Positions 50,194 through 58,839 of a stretch of 64,000 nt of DNA are shown here, piece after piece. The notes under the pieces were generated by a model. That model was given only the letters and a program-made list of their open reading frames with translations, was not told where the DNA came from and did no database searches. Every line of letters starts with the position of its first letter. Within the stretch, counting starts at the first letter, position 1. The DNA is from an uncultured Pseudomonadota bacterium (GTDB lineage: Bacteria > Pseudomonadota > Gammaproteobacteria > Burkholderiales > JALYOK01): positions 1-64,000 of the forward strand of contig CADEHE010000015.1 of assembly GCA_902826775.1 (NCBI GenBank). Direction: 5' to 3'. The position numbers and the translations under genes are program-made.

Positions 50194-51591
50194 ATGAGAA
50201 CCAGCAAGACGTTGTTGGCCCTGTTAGTGGCGAGCCTTTTGTCCACGACCGCGGCGTTAGCCCGCAAAGTACCGACTAGCGATGAAGAAGTCGGTAGCCC
50301 AGGTGGCACTATTCCCGGTAATCCCAAGGTGAAGCTCGTAAAAGTGGCCGACGGCTTCAACGATCCCATCAACGCCACCAATGCAGGCGACGGCTCCGGG
50401 CGGATTTTCGTGATTGAGCGCGTTGGCCGAGTCAAGATTGTGAAGGACGGCAAGGTACTGCCCGAGCCGTTCATGGATCTGACCAAGCAGAATCCGATCG
50501 GCGGTGACGTTCAACATCAGTTCATCGAGCAAGGTTTGTACTCAATTGCGTTCCATCCCAAGTACAAGGAGAACGGCTACGTCTTCGCGCACTATGCCTC
50601 GTTGCCTTTTAACGGGGATGGTTTCGTCGTACGATTCTCTGTCGCCAAAGACAATGCCAACAAGGTCGATCCGAAAAGCGCGCGGGTCATCATGCGGCTG
50701 CAACGGCCTTACTACAATCACAACGGTGGTCAGATTGCCTTTGGGCCCGACGGCTATCTCTATATTTCCAGCGGTGACGGCGGCTGGGAAGGCGATGTGC
50801 TAAACGCCGGGCAAAGTCTCGATACCGATCTGGCCAAGATCTTGCGCATTGACGTCAATGTGGAGGATCGCGCCTATGCCGTGCCACCCAGCAATCCCAT
50901 GGCGAGCAAACCGAATCTGATGGAGCTATTCGGCATCACCGAACCGCAATTCGACGCGATTCGCTTAAACGCAAAACCGGAGATTTGGGCTTACGGCGTA
51001 CGCAACACCTGGACCTTCCACTTCGACCGCAAAACCGGTGATCTGTTCATGGCGGAGGTCGGGCAAAATCACTGGGAGGAAATCAACTTTCAGCCGGCTG
51101 CAAGCAAAGGCGGCGAGAACTACGGTTGGGCACGCAATATGGGCACCTACTGCCATCCGCTGGGGGAAGACAACAAGACTGTCAAATCCGGCAAAGGTTG
51201 CAACCGCGTGGGGGTACTGCCGATCGCGGAGTATCCGCACGATCAAGGGTGCTCAGTGATTGGCTTCGGTGTGGACTACAACGCCGGCACGAACGGCGCG
51301 TACGTCACTGGCGACTGGTGCACCGGCCGCGTTTGGGGCACTGCTTGGGACGGGAAGAAATGGCAGATGCAGGAGTTGATGCGCACAAAACTGCAGTTTA
51401 CCGGCGGCGGTTACGCCGAGGACGGCAGTGTGCTTGCGACGCACTGCAACTGCTTTTACACGACGGACAAAGGTGCGCTCGGCAATCCGCCTGGCGCGCT
51501 GTGGATGCTCGTACCTGCGGACAAGGCCAGCTCCAAAGATGAGGTCGCACCGCTGCTTGTTGAGCAAACCGCTGCTAGCAAACGACCGTAG
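50194..51591 (+). CDS. Soluble PQQ-type sugar/aldose dehydrogenase (GSDH family)
   Basis: A 465-residue secreted six-bladed propeller enzyme of the glucose/sorbosone dehydrogenase family. ATG 50194 has GAGGAG upstream, and the signal peptide ends near ALA-RK. Typical phrases are RIFVIERVGRVKIVKDGKVL, GLYSIAFHPKYKENGYVF, NHNGGQIAFGPDGYLYISSG (catalytic His region), EIWAYGVRNTWTFHFDR and EVGQNHWEEIN. These enzymes bind PQQ with calcium, but many members have no proven substrate. A terminator follows. Extra cysteines near the C-terminus (CNCF) are unusual. Confidence 0.85.
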   Translation: MRTSKTLLALLVASLLSTTAALARKVPTSDEEVGSPGGTIPGNPKVKLVKVADGFNDPINATNAGDGSGRIFVIERVGRVKIVKDGKVLPEPFMDLTKQNPIGGDVQHQFIEQGLYSIAFHPKYKENGYVFAHYASLPFNGDGFVVRFSVAKDNANKVDPKSARVIMRLQRPYYNHNGGQIAFGPDGYLYISSGDGGWEGDVLNAGQSLDTDLAKILRIDVNVEDRAYAVPPSNPMASKPNLMELFGITEPQFDAIRLNAKPEIWAYGVRNTWTFHFDRKTGDLFMAEVGQNHWEEINFQPAASKGGENYGWARNMGTYCHPLGEDNKTVKSGKGCNRVGVLPIAEYPHDQGCSVIGFGVDYNAGTNGAYVTGDWCTGRVWGTAWDGKKWQMQELMRTKLQFTGGGYAEDGSVLATHCNCFYTTDKGALGNPPGALWMLVPADKASSKDEVAPLLVEQTAASKRP

Positions 51592-51606
51592 CACGGCGTG
51601 ATAGGA

Positions 51607-51632
51607 GGGCCGCACGCGCCCGTGTGCGGCCC
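51607..51632 (+). terminator. Intrinsic terminator after GSDH gene
   Basis: GGGCCGCAC pairs with GTGCGGCCC, followed by GTTTCTCC, 15 bp after the stop codon. Confidence 0.65.
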
Positions 51633-51697
51633 GTTTCTCCCCCTGCGTCTGTGCGCGCCAGCATCCTTAACGCAGACGCTAATTTCACTAAGAGCGC

Positions 51698-52453
51698 GTG
51701 CGATCATCGCTTGACCCTTCCGATTTTTCGCCGCAAGGCAGCTCCCTACTGCGATGGGGGTTGTTCGCGCTGCTGCTATTTGGGTTTATTCTGATCCCGT
51801 TCGCCTTGTTTGAGGGCAAGATGAACGCCGTTGTGCAACAGAGCCTTCAGACTGGGTCATCGGTCAGCTTTGTCTCGTTGGCCGTTATTGCTTTCTTGAC
51901 CGCCGACATCGCGCTGCCCATCCCATCGAGCTTTGTGTTGAGCACAACCGGCTACTTGCTGGGCACGGCCGCTGGCACAGGCGTGTGCTTTATCGGCATG
52001 AGCGTTGCGTCACTCGCCGGCTATTGGCTGGGTCGACACGCCGGCGCGTCGTTAGCCCAACGCCTAGTTGGACAACGCGGCCTACAGCAATTTCGCCTTT
52101 TTGCCCAGCGCTACGGCGACGCGGTGCTGGTTGCGTTTCGAGCTGTGCCAGTGCTTGCAGAAGCTACGCTGCTAATGGCGGGGCTTTCCGGTATGCGATT
52201 GCGGCGCTTTCTCACATTGGTTTCACTGGGCAATATCGTGGTCTCCGCACTGTACGCGTGGATTGGTGCGGTATCCGCAAGTCGATCCTCCTTTCTCGTC
52301 GCCACAGCTGCCTCCATCCTGCTACCGACTTTGATCGTGCTTGCGACACAACTCGCGGCGCGTACCGAATGCCTCCCGCAGGAAGAATCCCCATCGAATA
52401 CCGAGGAGTCCAACAGCCATGCCGAAACCCCACCCACAACCGATCTCTCCTGA
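51698..52453 (+). CDS. DedA/VTT-domain membrane protein
   Basis: A 251-residue inner-membrane protein with about six hydrophobic segments. Residues about 70-190 form the VTT (SNARE-associated/DedA) domain, with GYWLGRHAGASLAQRLVG and FRAVPVLAEATLLMAGLSGMR containing the family's F/G-x-R-x-x-P pattern. Family members translocate undecaprenyl phosphate or lipids. The start is a GTG. The C-terminal tail is hydrophilic and overlaps the next gene, so the two are probably co-expressed. Confidence 0.75.
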   Translation: MRSSLDPSDFSPQGSSLLRWGLFALLLFGFILIPFALFEGKMNAVVQQSLQTGSSVSFVSLAVIAFLTADIALPIPSSFVLSTTGYLLGTAAGTGVCFIGMSVASLAGYWLGRHAGASLAQRLVGQRGLQQFRLFAQRYGDAVLVAFRAVPVLAEATLLMAGLSGMRLRRFLTLVSLGNIVVSALYAWIGAVSASRSSFLVATAASILLPTLIVLATQLAARTECLPQEESPSNTEESNSHAETPPTTDLS

Positions 52454-52865
52454 TCAACTACCCACGGCGGCTCTGGCCGTACTCGATCGGCACCGCTTCC
52501 CAATGCTGGCAACGACGGATGGCACTCAACCATGCGTACGGCCGATAACCGCGACATGGCATGATGGCTTTACCGTGTACTTTGCCAATTTGAAGCGATT
52601 TCACAAGACCATTGAGATGTCCGTCAATCCGAAAGTGGAGTTGTGCTATCTGGACGAAAACGATGATCAAGTGCGCATCACTGGCATTGCCGAATTGGTG
52701 ACGGATCGTGCCACGCAAGAGGAAGCGTTTCGGCGCGACGCATTGCTGCGGCAATACCTCAGCAATCCTGACAATCCAGAGTTCACCTTGTGGCGAGTTA
52801 AGCCGATTCGCGTTCGCTTTATGCGCGAGTGGGCGTTGGAATACCATGAAGTCCCATTGCGCTAA
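52419..52865 (+). CDS. Pyridoxamine 5'-phosphate oxidase-like FMN protein
   Basis: A 148-residue split-barrel flavin-binding-fold protein. ATG 52419 is preceded by GAGGAG. The pattern FPMLATTDGTQPCVRPITAT, YFANLKRFHKTIEMSVNPKV and VRITGIAELVTD is typical of the family of general stress protein 26-like and pyridoxamine oxidase-like proteins, which bind FMN or F420. The reaction is unknown. It overlaps the end of the DedA-type gene by 35 bp. Confidence 0.75.
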   Translation: MPKPHPQPISPDQLPTAALAVLDRHRFPMLATTDGTQPCVRPITATWHDGFTVYFANLKRFHKTIEMSVNPKVELCYLDENDDQVRITGIAELVTDRATQEEAFRRDALLRQYLSNPDNPEFTLWRVKPIRVRFMREWALEYHEVPLR

Positions 52866-53210
52866 GCGCGTGATACTTCGATTGACGAACACGCAATTCC
52901 TGGAGAGGCTTCAGCCCGCAGATCTTCGCAACGCAGGGCGCGCAGCGCCCTGGAGCTAAACCGTCCGCTGCGCCGCGTAAACGGCGCACCCGCATCGGCT
53001 AAGCCTCGCTCCCGGGCCTCAATCCCGAGTTTGTGAGGATTCTTTCCTGGGATTGATTGCGCCAATCTCCCTTTGCGAATTGTTCCGTAGCTGCAATCAT
53101 CGTTAGCGCAGTTGGCCATCCCGCGAGTGGCCACTAAAACCATTTGGAAAGACCGCAACGGCGAAAGATGTCAGTTGGCGGCGCCAGCTGAATCAACCCA
53201 CACGGCAACT
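52866..53210 (+). promoter_or_regulatory. Gap with hairpins and operator pair
   Basis: Near the start, CAGGGCGC/GCGCCCTG (52934-52952) forms a hairpin. GGATTCTTTCCT (53037-53048) and CGCCAATCTCCC (53060-53071) are 23 bp apart and fit the operator motif, 140 bp ahead of the Rieske gene. No coding region is supported. Confidence 0.5.
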
Positions 53211-53795
53211 ATGTCATCCAAGAAAAACGAAACATTCAGCGCGAATTCATTCTGTGCGACTCGTCGCAAACTGATCGCTGGCGCGATCGCGGCAAGCGCT
53301 AGGACGTTCGCTTATGCCGCCGAACCCAATACGGCACGCCCCCAGCCAGGCGACATACTGGTCTTTGCTGATGGTGAGCAACGGGGCGCGACCGTCGCGC
53401 CCGGCAGTATTGGTCTCACCGATAGTCCTAAGTTCGCCTATCCCAAAGACCCGGCAACAGGCATTGTCCGCGACGGATCCCGCCTAAACCTGCTGCTATT
53501 GGTGCGCGTCCCTCCGGAGCAGATCGAAGCCGAAACACAAACTTTCGCCGCAGACGGCATCCTCGCATACTCGGCGATCTGCACTCACTACGGATGCCAG
53601 ATCACTTTGCGCGAAGCCAACAGCAAAGGTGTGGTGTGCAATTGCCACGGCTCGACCTTTGACGTAACCAACAAAGGCGCCATTGTTGTCGGCCCGGCCA
53701 CACGGCGACTGGCGGCGCTGCCGCTGAAGTTAGTTGAGGAAACACTCGTAGTCGCTGCCGGCTTTTCGGGCCGGCTCGGCCCGCCGACCGAGTGA
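53211..53795 (+). CDS. Rieske [2Fe-2S] protein, probable Tat export
   Basis: A 194-residue iron-sulfur protein. The cluster motifs are CTHYGC (box 1) and CNCHGSTF (box 2). An N-terminal TRRKLIAGAIAAS resembles a twin-arginine signal, so the folded protein would be exported. It stands 70 bp upstream of dehydrogenase D on the same strand and may share its promoter. A Rieske subunit next to a quinoprotein is unusual, and I infer it accepts electrons from dehydrogenase D or passes them to a cytochrome. Confidence 0.82.
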   Translation: MSSKKNETFSANSFCATRRKLIAGAIAASARTFAYAAEPNTARPQPGDILVFADGEQRGATVAPGSIGLTDSPKFAYPKDPATGIVRDGSRLNLLLLVRVPPEQIEAETQTFAADGILAYSAICTHYGCQITLREANSKGVVCNCHGSTFDVTNKGAIVVGPATRRLAALPLKLVEETLVVAAGFSGRLGPPTE

Positions 53796-53865
53796 GTGCG
53801 CTGAGCGCCAACACTCGTCCGCTTGCTTTCATCACGCGGTACCCACTCAACCAAGGAGGAAAATC

Positions 53866-55593
53866 ATGAAAATCTCAAGGCTCGCCGCCGCTTTCAGCGT
53901 GGCGATCATTCCTACCATTACTTCGGCGCTGGACTACAAGCCGGTTACCCACGAGCGCCTAGTCAATCCGGAGCCAGAGAACTGGCTAATGCACAAAGGC
54001 AACTATCAAGGCTGGAGCTACAGCTCCCTTGAGCAGATCAATACTGGCAACGTCAAGAAGCTCGGCCCACTCTGGAGCTACGCGACCGGGGTCGGCTCGG
54101 GCCATGAAGCATCCTTGCTCGTCAACAACGGCTATATGTTCGCGATCACGCCGTATAACCAAGTGCTGGCACTCAATGCAAAGACGGGCGAGTTGTTGTG
54201 GCGCTACAAGCGCGAATTCCCGGAGGGATTCAGCGCACTGCACGTCACCAATCGAGGCGTAGCGCTGTGGAAAGACATGGTCTTCGTCGCCAATCTCGAT
54301 TGTCTGCTGACTGCGTTGGACGCCAAAACAGGCAAGATCATTTGGGAGTCCAAAGTCTGCGATTGGCGCGAAGGTGCGTATATCACTTCTGCTCCTGTTG
54401 TAGTCAACGGCAAAGTCTTTGTCGGCCCATCGGGTGGCGAGTTCGGCGTGCGCGGTTACCTCAAAGCCTTTAACAGCGAGGATGGCAAAGAAGAGTGGCA
54501 CACGTGGAGCGTGCCTGGCCCAGGCGAGAAAGGCCACGAGACGTGGCCACAAGAAGGTCGCTGGAAAGATGCGTACAAAATCGGCGGTGGCACGATGTGG
54601 ATGCCCGGCAACTATGATGCAAAGAATAACTTGCTCTACTGGGGCGTCGGCAACGGCTCACCCTGGTTCGGCGATCAACGCCCCGGGGATAATCTGTACG
54701 TAGCATCCGTGCTTGCGATGAATGCTGATACGGGTGCTATCCAGAGCCATTTTCAGTATCACTGGAATGATTCGTGGGATTGGGCCGGTATGAACGCACC
54801 CACCTTGATCGATCTAAACCGCGATGGCAAGCAGTCGCCTGCTTTGATCAGCGCTCAACGCAACGGTTATCTGTATTGGCTCGATCGCGACGACAAGGGC
54901 AATATTTCTTACCAGAACGCTGTGCCCTATGTACACAACAACGTGTTCAAGAGTCTTGACCCAAAGACCGGCCGGCCGACTTACGACGAGAATCACAAAC
55001 CGGTGACAGGCAAAGACGTCACTTACTGCCCCAGTCTGTGGGGCGGGAAGGATTGGCCCTACGAAGCTTACAGTCCGAAAACCGGAATGCTCTACATTCC
55101 GTTCAATGACAACCATTGCATGAGCCTAAAAGGCAAAGTGCAGGAGCGCGTGCCGGGACAATGGTCTGCCGGTATCGATATCCCTGATATCAAACTACTC
55201 GTCGATAAGAATCCCAAGTACATCGGCGGCATTCAAGCTTGGGATGTCAACTCGGGCAAGCAAAACTGGCGTGTTGAGTATCCGAAGTCGTGGAACTGGG
55301 GCTCTCCTTTGACGACAGCGGGTGGATTGCTCTTCGCTGGGGGCACGAGCGACCGTTTCTTCCGCGCCTATGACGCAGGCAACGGCAAAGAGCTTTGGCG
55401 CTTCAAGGCAAGTTCCGGGATCATCGCTCCACCGGTCTCCTATTCGATTGACGGCAAACAGTACATTGCCGTGATGTCCGGATGGGGCGTGGATGCGGCT
55501 TTCGTTCAAGGCCTTATGCACCAACTCTCTGGCTGGGAGCCCAAAGAAGTTGCCCCTGGCGGAACGATCTGGGTGTTTACGCTCGCTGACTGA
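53866..55593 (+). CDS. PQQ-type dehydrogenase D (calcium-type residues, no vicinal Cys)
   Basis: A 575-residue quinoprotein with AGGAGG upstream and a signal peptide ending near TSA-LD. Glu192 (GGEFGVRG), Asn263 (GVGNGSPW) and catalytic Asp305 in NDSWDWAGMN are present; the residue two after the Asp is Ala307, as in calcium-type MxaF. No vicinal Cys pair is found; single cysteines at 146 and 165 could pair. It ends VAPGGTIWVFTLAD. Substrate is unknown. It follows the Rieske gene and is followed by a strong terminator. Confidence 0.85.
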   Translation: MKISRLAAAFSVAIIPTITSALDYKPVTHERLVNPEPENWLMHKGNYQGWSYSSLEQINTGNVKKLGPLWSYATGVGSGHEASLLVNNGYMFAITPYNQVLALNAKTGELLWRYKREFPEGFSALHVTNRGVALWKDMVFVANLDCLLTALDAKTGKIIWESKVCDWREGAYITSAPVVVNGKVFVGPSGGEFGVRGYLKAFNSEDGKEEWHTWSVPGPGEKGHETWPQEGRWKDAYKIGGGTMWMPGNYDAKNNLLYWGVGNGSPWFGDQRPGDNLYVASVLAMNADTGAIQSHFQYHWNDSWDWAGMNAPTLIDLNRDGKQSPALISAQRNGYLYWLDRDDKGNISYQNAVPYVHNNVFKSLDPKTGRPTYDENHKPVTGKDVTYCPSLWGGKDWPYEAYSPKTGMLYIPFNDNHCMSLKGKVQERVPGQWSAGIDIPDIKLLVDKNPKYIGGIQAWDVNSGKQNWRVEYPKSWNWGSPLTTAGGLLFAGGTSDRFFRAYDAGNGKELWRFKASSGIIAPPVSYSIDGKQYIAVMSGWGVDAAFVQGLMHQLSGWEPKEVAPGGTIWVFTLAD

Positions 55594-55671
55594 TATTCTG
55601 GATGTAAGTTGTACGAGAGGTAGCCAGAATACCGGCTACCCCCGAGCTAGCGGCGGTAGCCGCACCTCACA

Positions 55672-55702
55672 CGGCGTCTTAGAGAGAGACGCCGTTTTTT
55701 TT
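55672..55702 (+). terminator. Strong intrinsic terminator after dehydrogenase D
   Basis: CGGCGTCT pairs with AGACGCCG around a 7-nt loop, followed by eight T. Confidence 0.92.
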
Positions 55703-55750
55703 GAGCCTTCCGAGCCGCTGGCATTCGCAGCAAGAGAGTTTGTCGGTCAC

Positions 55751-55786
55751 GGGAAAAACTCCCGTTCTCGCGAGTGTGATTCTCCC
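55751..55786 (+). promoter_or_regulatory. Operator pair ahead of dehydrogenase E
   Basis: GGGAAAAACTCCC (55751-55763) is nearly a perfect palindrome. TGTGATTCTCCC (55775-55786) follows, and the 12-mers are 23 bp apart. A GAGCAT hexamer at 55807 may be the -10. The gene starts at 55883. Confidence 0.75.
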
Positions 55787-55882
55787 TGGCTATCCAAACC
55801 CCGTGTGAGCATCATGCTTTGCCGAGCAGGATGAGCAAGTTCGGCTGTCTCAATCAAGCAATAACATTGGAGGAGAACAGGC

Positions 55883-57844
55883 ATGCAACTTCGTAAGATT
55901 GTATCGGCCGTCTCACTGGCAGCGAGTGGTTCGGTCAGCATTGCATTACACGCCGCAGATGGGGATTGGTCGGAGTACACGGCGGACAAGATGGGTTCGC
56001 GCTATCTGCCCGGCGGCAAGGTCAGCGCCGAAACGGTCAAGTCGATGAAAGTCGCTTGGCGTTGGGCGATGCCCGATAACAAGGTATGGCAAGATAACGC
56101 GGATCTGCGCACTCATGTAAACGAAACTACGCCAATTGCGGTTAACGGTGTGCTCTACACCAGCTCACCGATGAGTTTTGCTTCGGCCATCGACGGCACG
56201 ACCGGCAAGACACTCTGGACTTTCGACCCTGTCGCGTACCGTGACGGCACGCCGCCTAATTTGGGCTTTCTAAACAGAGGGCTTTCGTATTGGGAAAGTG
56301 GCGAGGACAAGCGCATTATTCTCGGTACCGGCGATGCCTATATCATTGCCTTGGATGCCAAGACCGGTAAGCCTATCGAATCGTTTGGCAACAAGGGACG
56401 CATCGACATGACGCAGGGTTTGCGCCGATCGGTCGAGCGTGCGCAAATGAAGGTCCAGTCGCCGCCTATAATCTGCAACGGAATGATCATTCCGAGCTTC
56501 AACGTACTCGACTACTTCGCCGTCGGGCGGCCGCCGGGCAAAGAACCCCCACCTGGTGATTTGCGCGCTTTTGACATCAAGACGGGCAAAGAGATGTGGA
56601 ACTTCCATCAACCGCCGCAGATTGGGGAGCCCGGTAACGAGACCTGGGGAGAGAACTCTTGGAAGACCGCTGGCGCCGCCAACATGTGGGCGCGGGCAAG
56701 TTGCGACGAAAATTTGGGGCTGGTTTACGCACCGTTTTCAACGCCGGCAAACGATTTCTACGGCGGCGAGCGCCCCGGCGATGGACTGTTCGGTGAATCC
56801 TTGGTGGCCCTCGATGCCAAGACCGGAAAAATCAAATGGTACTACCAAATCGTTCACCATGGCCTTTGGGACTACGATCTACCCACCTCACCAAACTTGA
56901 TGGACATCACCGTCGACGGTCGTCAGATCAAAGCCGCCGCGCAAGTAACCAAGCAGGGTTGGGTGTTTACATTTGATCGCGTCACCGGCAAACCGGTTTG
57001 GCCGATTGAAGAGAAAGCAGTACCCAAGTCGACTGTTCCCGGCGAGATCTCTTCACCCACGCAGCCGCATCCCACTTGGCCATTGCCCTTCACCCCGCAG
57101 GGCCTCACAGAGGACATGTTGATCGACTTGACGCCAGAGTTGAAGGAAGGCGCAAAGGCGATCGTTGCCCGCTACAACTATGGCCCGATCTATACGCCGC
57201 CCACCACCGACAAAGGCGGGACAATCTTGTCTCCCGGTTTGCTCGGCGGCGCAAGTTGGGCAGGGGCTGCTCACCATCCCAAGAACAACGTCCTATACGT
57301 CAATTCGTTCAACATTCCTTTCGCGACAAAAATCAAAAAGGAGACTACCGGTTCGTATGCATACACAGGCACCTGGGCTGCGGTCGGTGGTCCTGACGGC
57401 TTACCTTTGCTCAAGCCGCCGTTTTCAACGATTACCGCGATTGACATGAACACCGGCAAACACTTGTGGCAAGTACCCGCAGGCAAAGGTCCGATAGATC
57501 ATCCAGCCATTAAGAACTCGGGCCTCAAACGAGTAGGGCATATCCGTCAAAGCTACGTGGCCCTTACCGACAACGTGTTGTTCGTAGCATTAGACGGCAC
57601 GTACAGCGTAATCGGCCTCTCGCCGCGCGGGAACTCGTTGCAGGTACAAGCGACCAAGGAAGAAAAGGAGCCTTACCTATATGCGCACGATCCGAAAACG
57701 GGTGAGGTGCTAGGCGAAATCAAGCTGCCCGGGGCTGCGTTCGGGGCCATCATGACATACCGCGCTGGCGGTAAGCAGTACGTCGTCGCACCAATCGGCG
57801 GTGGTGGCATACCAGCGGAGTTGGTCGCCGTTCAAGTCGATTGA
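55883..57844 (+). CDS. PQQ-type dehydrogenase E (glucose/polyol-type subgroup)
   Basis: A 653-residue quinoprotein with GGAGG upstream and a signal peptide ending near LHA-AD. The subgroup looks like soluble relatives of membrane glucose/polyol dehydrogenases: DWSEYTADKMGSRYLPGGKV, ETTPIAVNGVLYTSSP and NYGPIYTPPTTDKG. Catalytic Asp330 and Asp332 lie in HHGLWDYDLPTSP. In membrane glucose dehydrogenase an Asp-x-Asp is also present, so here it is weaker evidence of lanthanide use. No vicinal Cys pair is present. A terminator and then a CxxxCH cytochrome follow. Confidence 0.85.
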   Translation: MQLRKIVSAVSLAASGSVSIALHAADGDWSEYTADKMGSRYLPGGKVSAETVKSMKVAWRWAMPDNKVWQDNADLRTHVNETTPIAVNGVLYTSSPMSFASAIDGTTGKTLWTFDPVAYRDGTPPNLGFLNRGLSYWESGEDKRIILGTGDAYIIALDAKTGKPIESFGNKGRIDMTQGLRRSVERAQMKVQSPPIICNGMIIPSFNVLDYFAVGRPPGKEPPPGDLRAFDIKTGKEMWNFHQPPQIGEPGNETWGENSWKTAGAANMWARASCDENLGLVYAPFSTPANDFYGGERPGDGLFGESLVALDAKTGKIKWYYQIVHHGLWDYDLPTSPNLMDITVDGRQIKAAAQVTKQGWVFTFDRVTGKPVWPIEEKAVPKSTVPGEISSPTQPHPTWPLPFTPQGLTEDMLIDLTPELKEGAKAIVARYNYGPIYTPPTTDKGGTILSPGLLGGASWAGAAHHPKNNVLYVNSFNIPFATKIKKETTGSYAYTGTWAAVGGPDGLPLLKPPFSTITAIDMNTGKHLWQVPAGKGPIDHPAIKNSGLKRVGHIRQSYVALTDNVLFVALDGTYSVIGLSPRGNSLQVQATKEEKEPYLYAHDPKTGEVLGEIKLPGAAFGAIMTYRAGGKQYVVAPIGGGGIPAELVAVQVD

Positions 57845-57863
57845 TCGAACGACTCGCGCAAAC

Positions 57864-57901
57864 ACGGGGGTGAAGCGAGACTGCCTCACCTCCGTTTTTT
57901 T
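57864..57901 (+). terminator. Terminator between dehydrogenase E and its cytochrome
   Basis: ACGGGGGTGA pairs with TCACCTCCGT (one G-U) and is followed by TTTTTTT. Leakage through it would set a higher dehydrogenase than cytochrome level. Confidence 0.8.
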
Positions 57902-57939
57902 ACGCACTTCTTCTAAAATTCAAGAATCGGCCAACACGT

Positions 57940-58293
57940 ATGCAGCACTTCCTGCTTTTAGCAATACTCGCCTTCTCCTTGCCGGTAGCACACGCAGGCG
58001 GTGGACCAATCGACTCAGGACAAGCCAAGCCGGACGCGGCACCGTCCGACCTCGCTGACCCAGAACGAATCAAAAAGGGCAAGTTCTTGTTTCACTCGAC
58101 GTGCGCCGATCACTGCCACGGTCATGTTCCAGCTCTGTTCGTCGGCCGCAAGGACCTTGATCCCGAGCACGCCTTTAATACCATCAGCAAAGGCGGACAA
58201 GGCGCGACACCAATGCCGCCCTGGGGCGACATATTCAGTGTCGATGAGATCTGGAGCCTTGTTGCATACTTGAAGTCTCTAGGACAACCATAG
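57940..58293 (+). CDS. Cytochrome c with CxxxCH motif, partner of dehydrogenase E
   Basis: A 117-residue periplasmic cytochrome with signal peptide (cleavage near AHA-GG). The heme motif is Cys55-Ala-Asp-His-Cys59-His60. The likely axial Met is in TPMPPWGD, and the end ISKGGQGATPMPPWGDIFS, DEIWSLVAYLKSL matches the cytochromes at 39557 and 47658. It follows dehydrogenase E after 95 bp. Confidence 0.82.
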   Translation: MQHFLLLAILAFSLPVAHAGGGPIDSGQAKPDAAPSDLADPERIKKGKFLFHSTCADHCHGHVPALFVGRKDLDPEHAFNTISKGGQGATPMPPWGDIFSVDEIWSLVAYLKSLGQP

Positions 58294-58446
58294 GCATACG
58301 CGAGCAAACGCACTGCGAGCGCGTTGCCATGGCGCGCCGCAGCCTCGCTTCAGCCGCGCCCCCTCGATCCTCTCGTGTGGATCGCTGGTTGACCGAAGCT
58401 CATAGCATTGGCGATACTTCGAAATCGCCGTTTTGGAACCGCCGCC

Positions 58447-58737
58447 ATGAAACAGATCTACGTGTTCACGTCGCTATGCCTAGTCGCGCTTTATGCACAA
58501 GCGCAAACGCCCGAATGCATGGAACGGGAAGCGAAACTCAAGGCGAACTTCCGCGTCACGAATGCGTGTGAGTCTAGGCATCAGACGTGCATTGCGATGG
58601 GGCCCACTAATCCCATGCGAGAACTAAACTATTGCCAGAACCTGCTCCGAAGATGCGAATCCTTGGATGAGCCTATCGAGGATGAAAAACTTAGGTCGCA
58701 AGTAGAGCAATTCAAGAAAGAATGCTCGCCTGGCTAA
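58447..58737 (+). CDS. Small Cys-rich exported protein
   Basis: A 96-residue protein from ATG 58447 with a signal peptide (cleavage near AQA-QT). The mature part has six or seven cysteines (PECMEREA, NACESRHQTC, YCQNLLRRC, KKECSPG), spaced in CxnC pairs like helical-hairpin (coiled-coil-helix) proteins. It may be disulfide-bonded or bind a metal. No family is recognised. It follows the CxxxCH cytochrome in the same direction. Confidence 0.6.
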   Translation: MKQIYVFTSLCLVALYAQAQTPECMEREAKLKANFRVTNACESRHQTCIAMGPTNPMRELNYCQNLLRRCESLDEPIEDEKLRSQVEQFKKECSPG

Positions 58738-58839
58738 TTGACAGGTCTTTGGCAACCTATTGACTCAAGACCTTCACATCAGGTCGGCGGTACGCCCCGA
58801 CTTCGGTTAGGGTTCCAGATGCGCTTGTGCAACCGGTGA

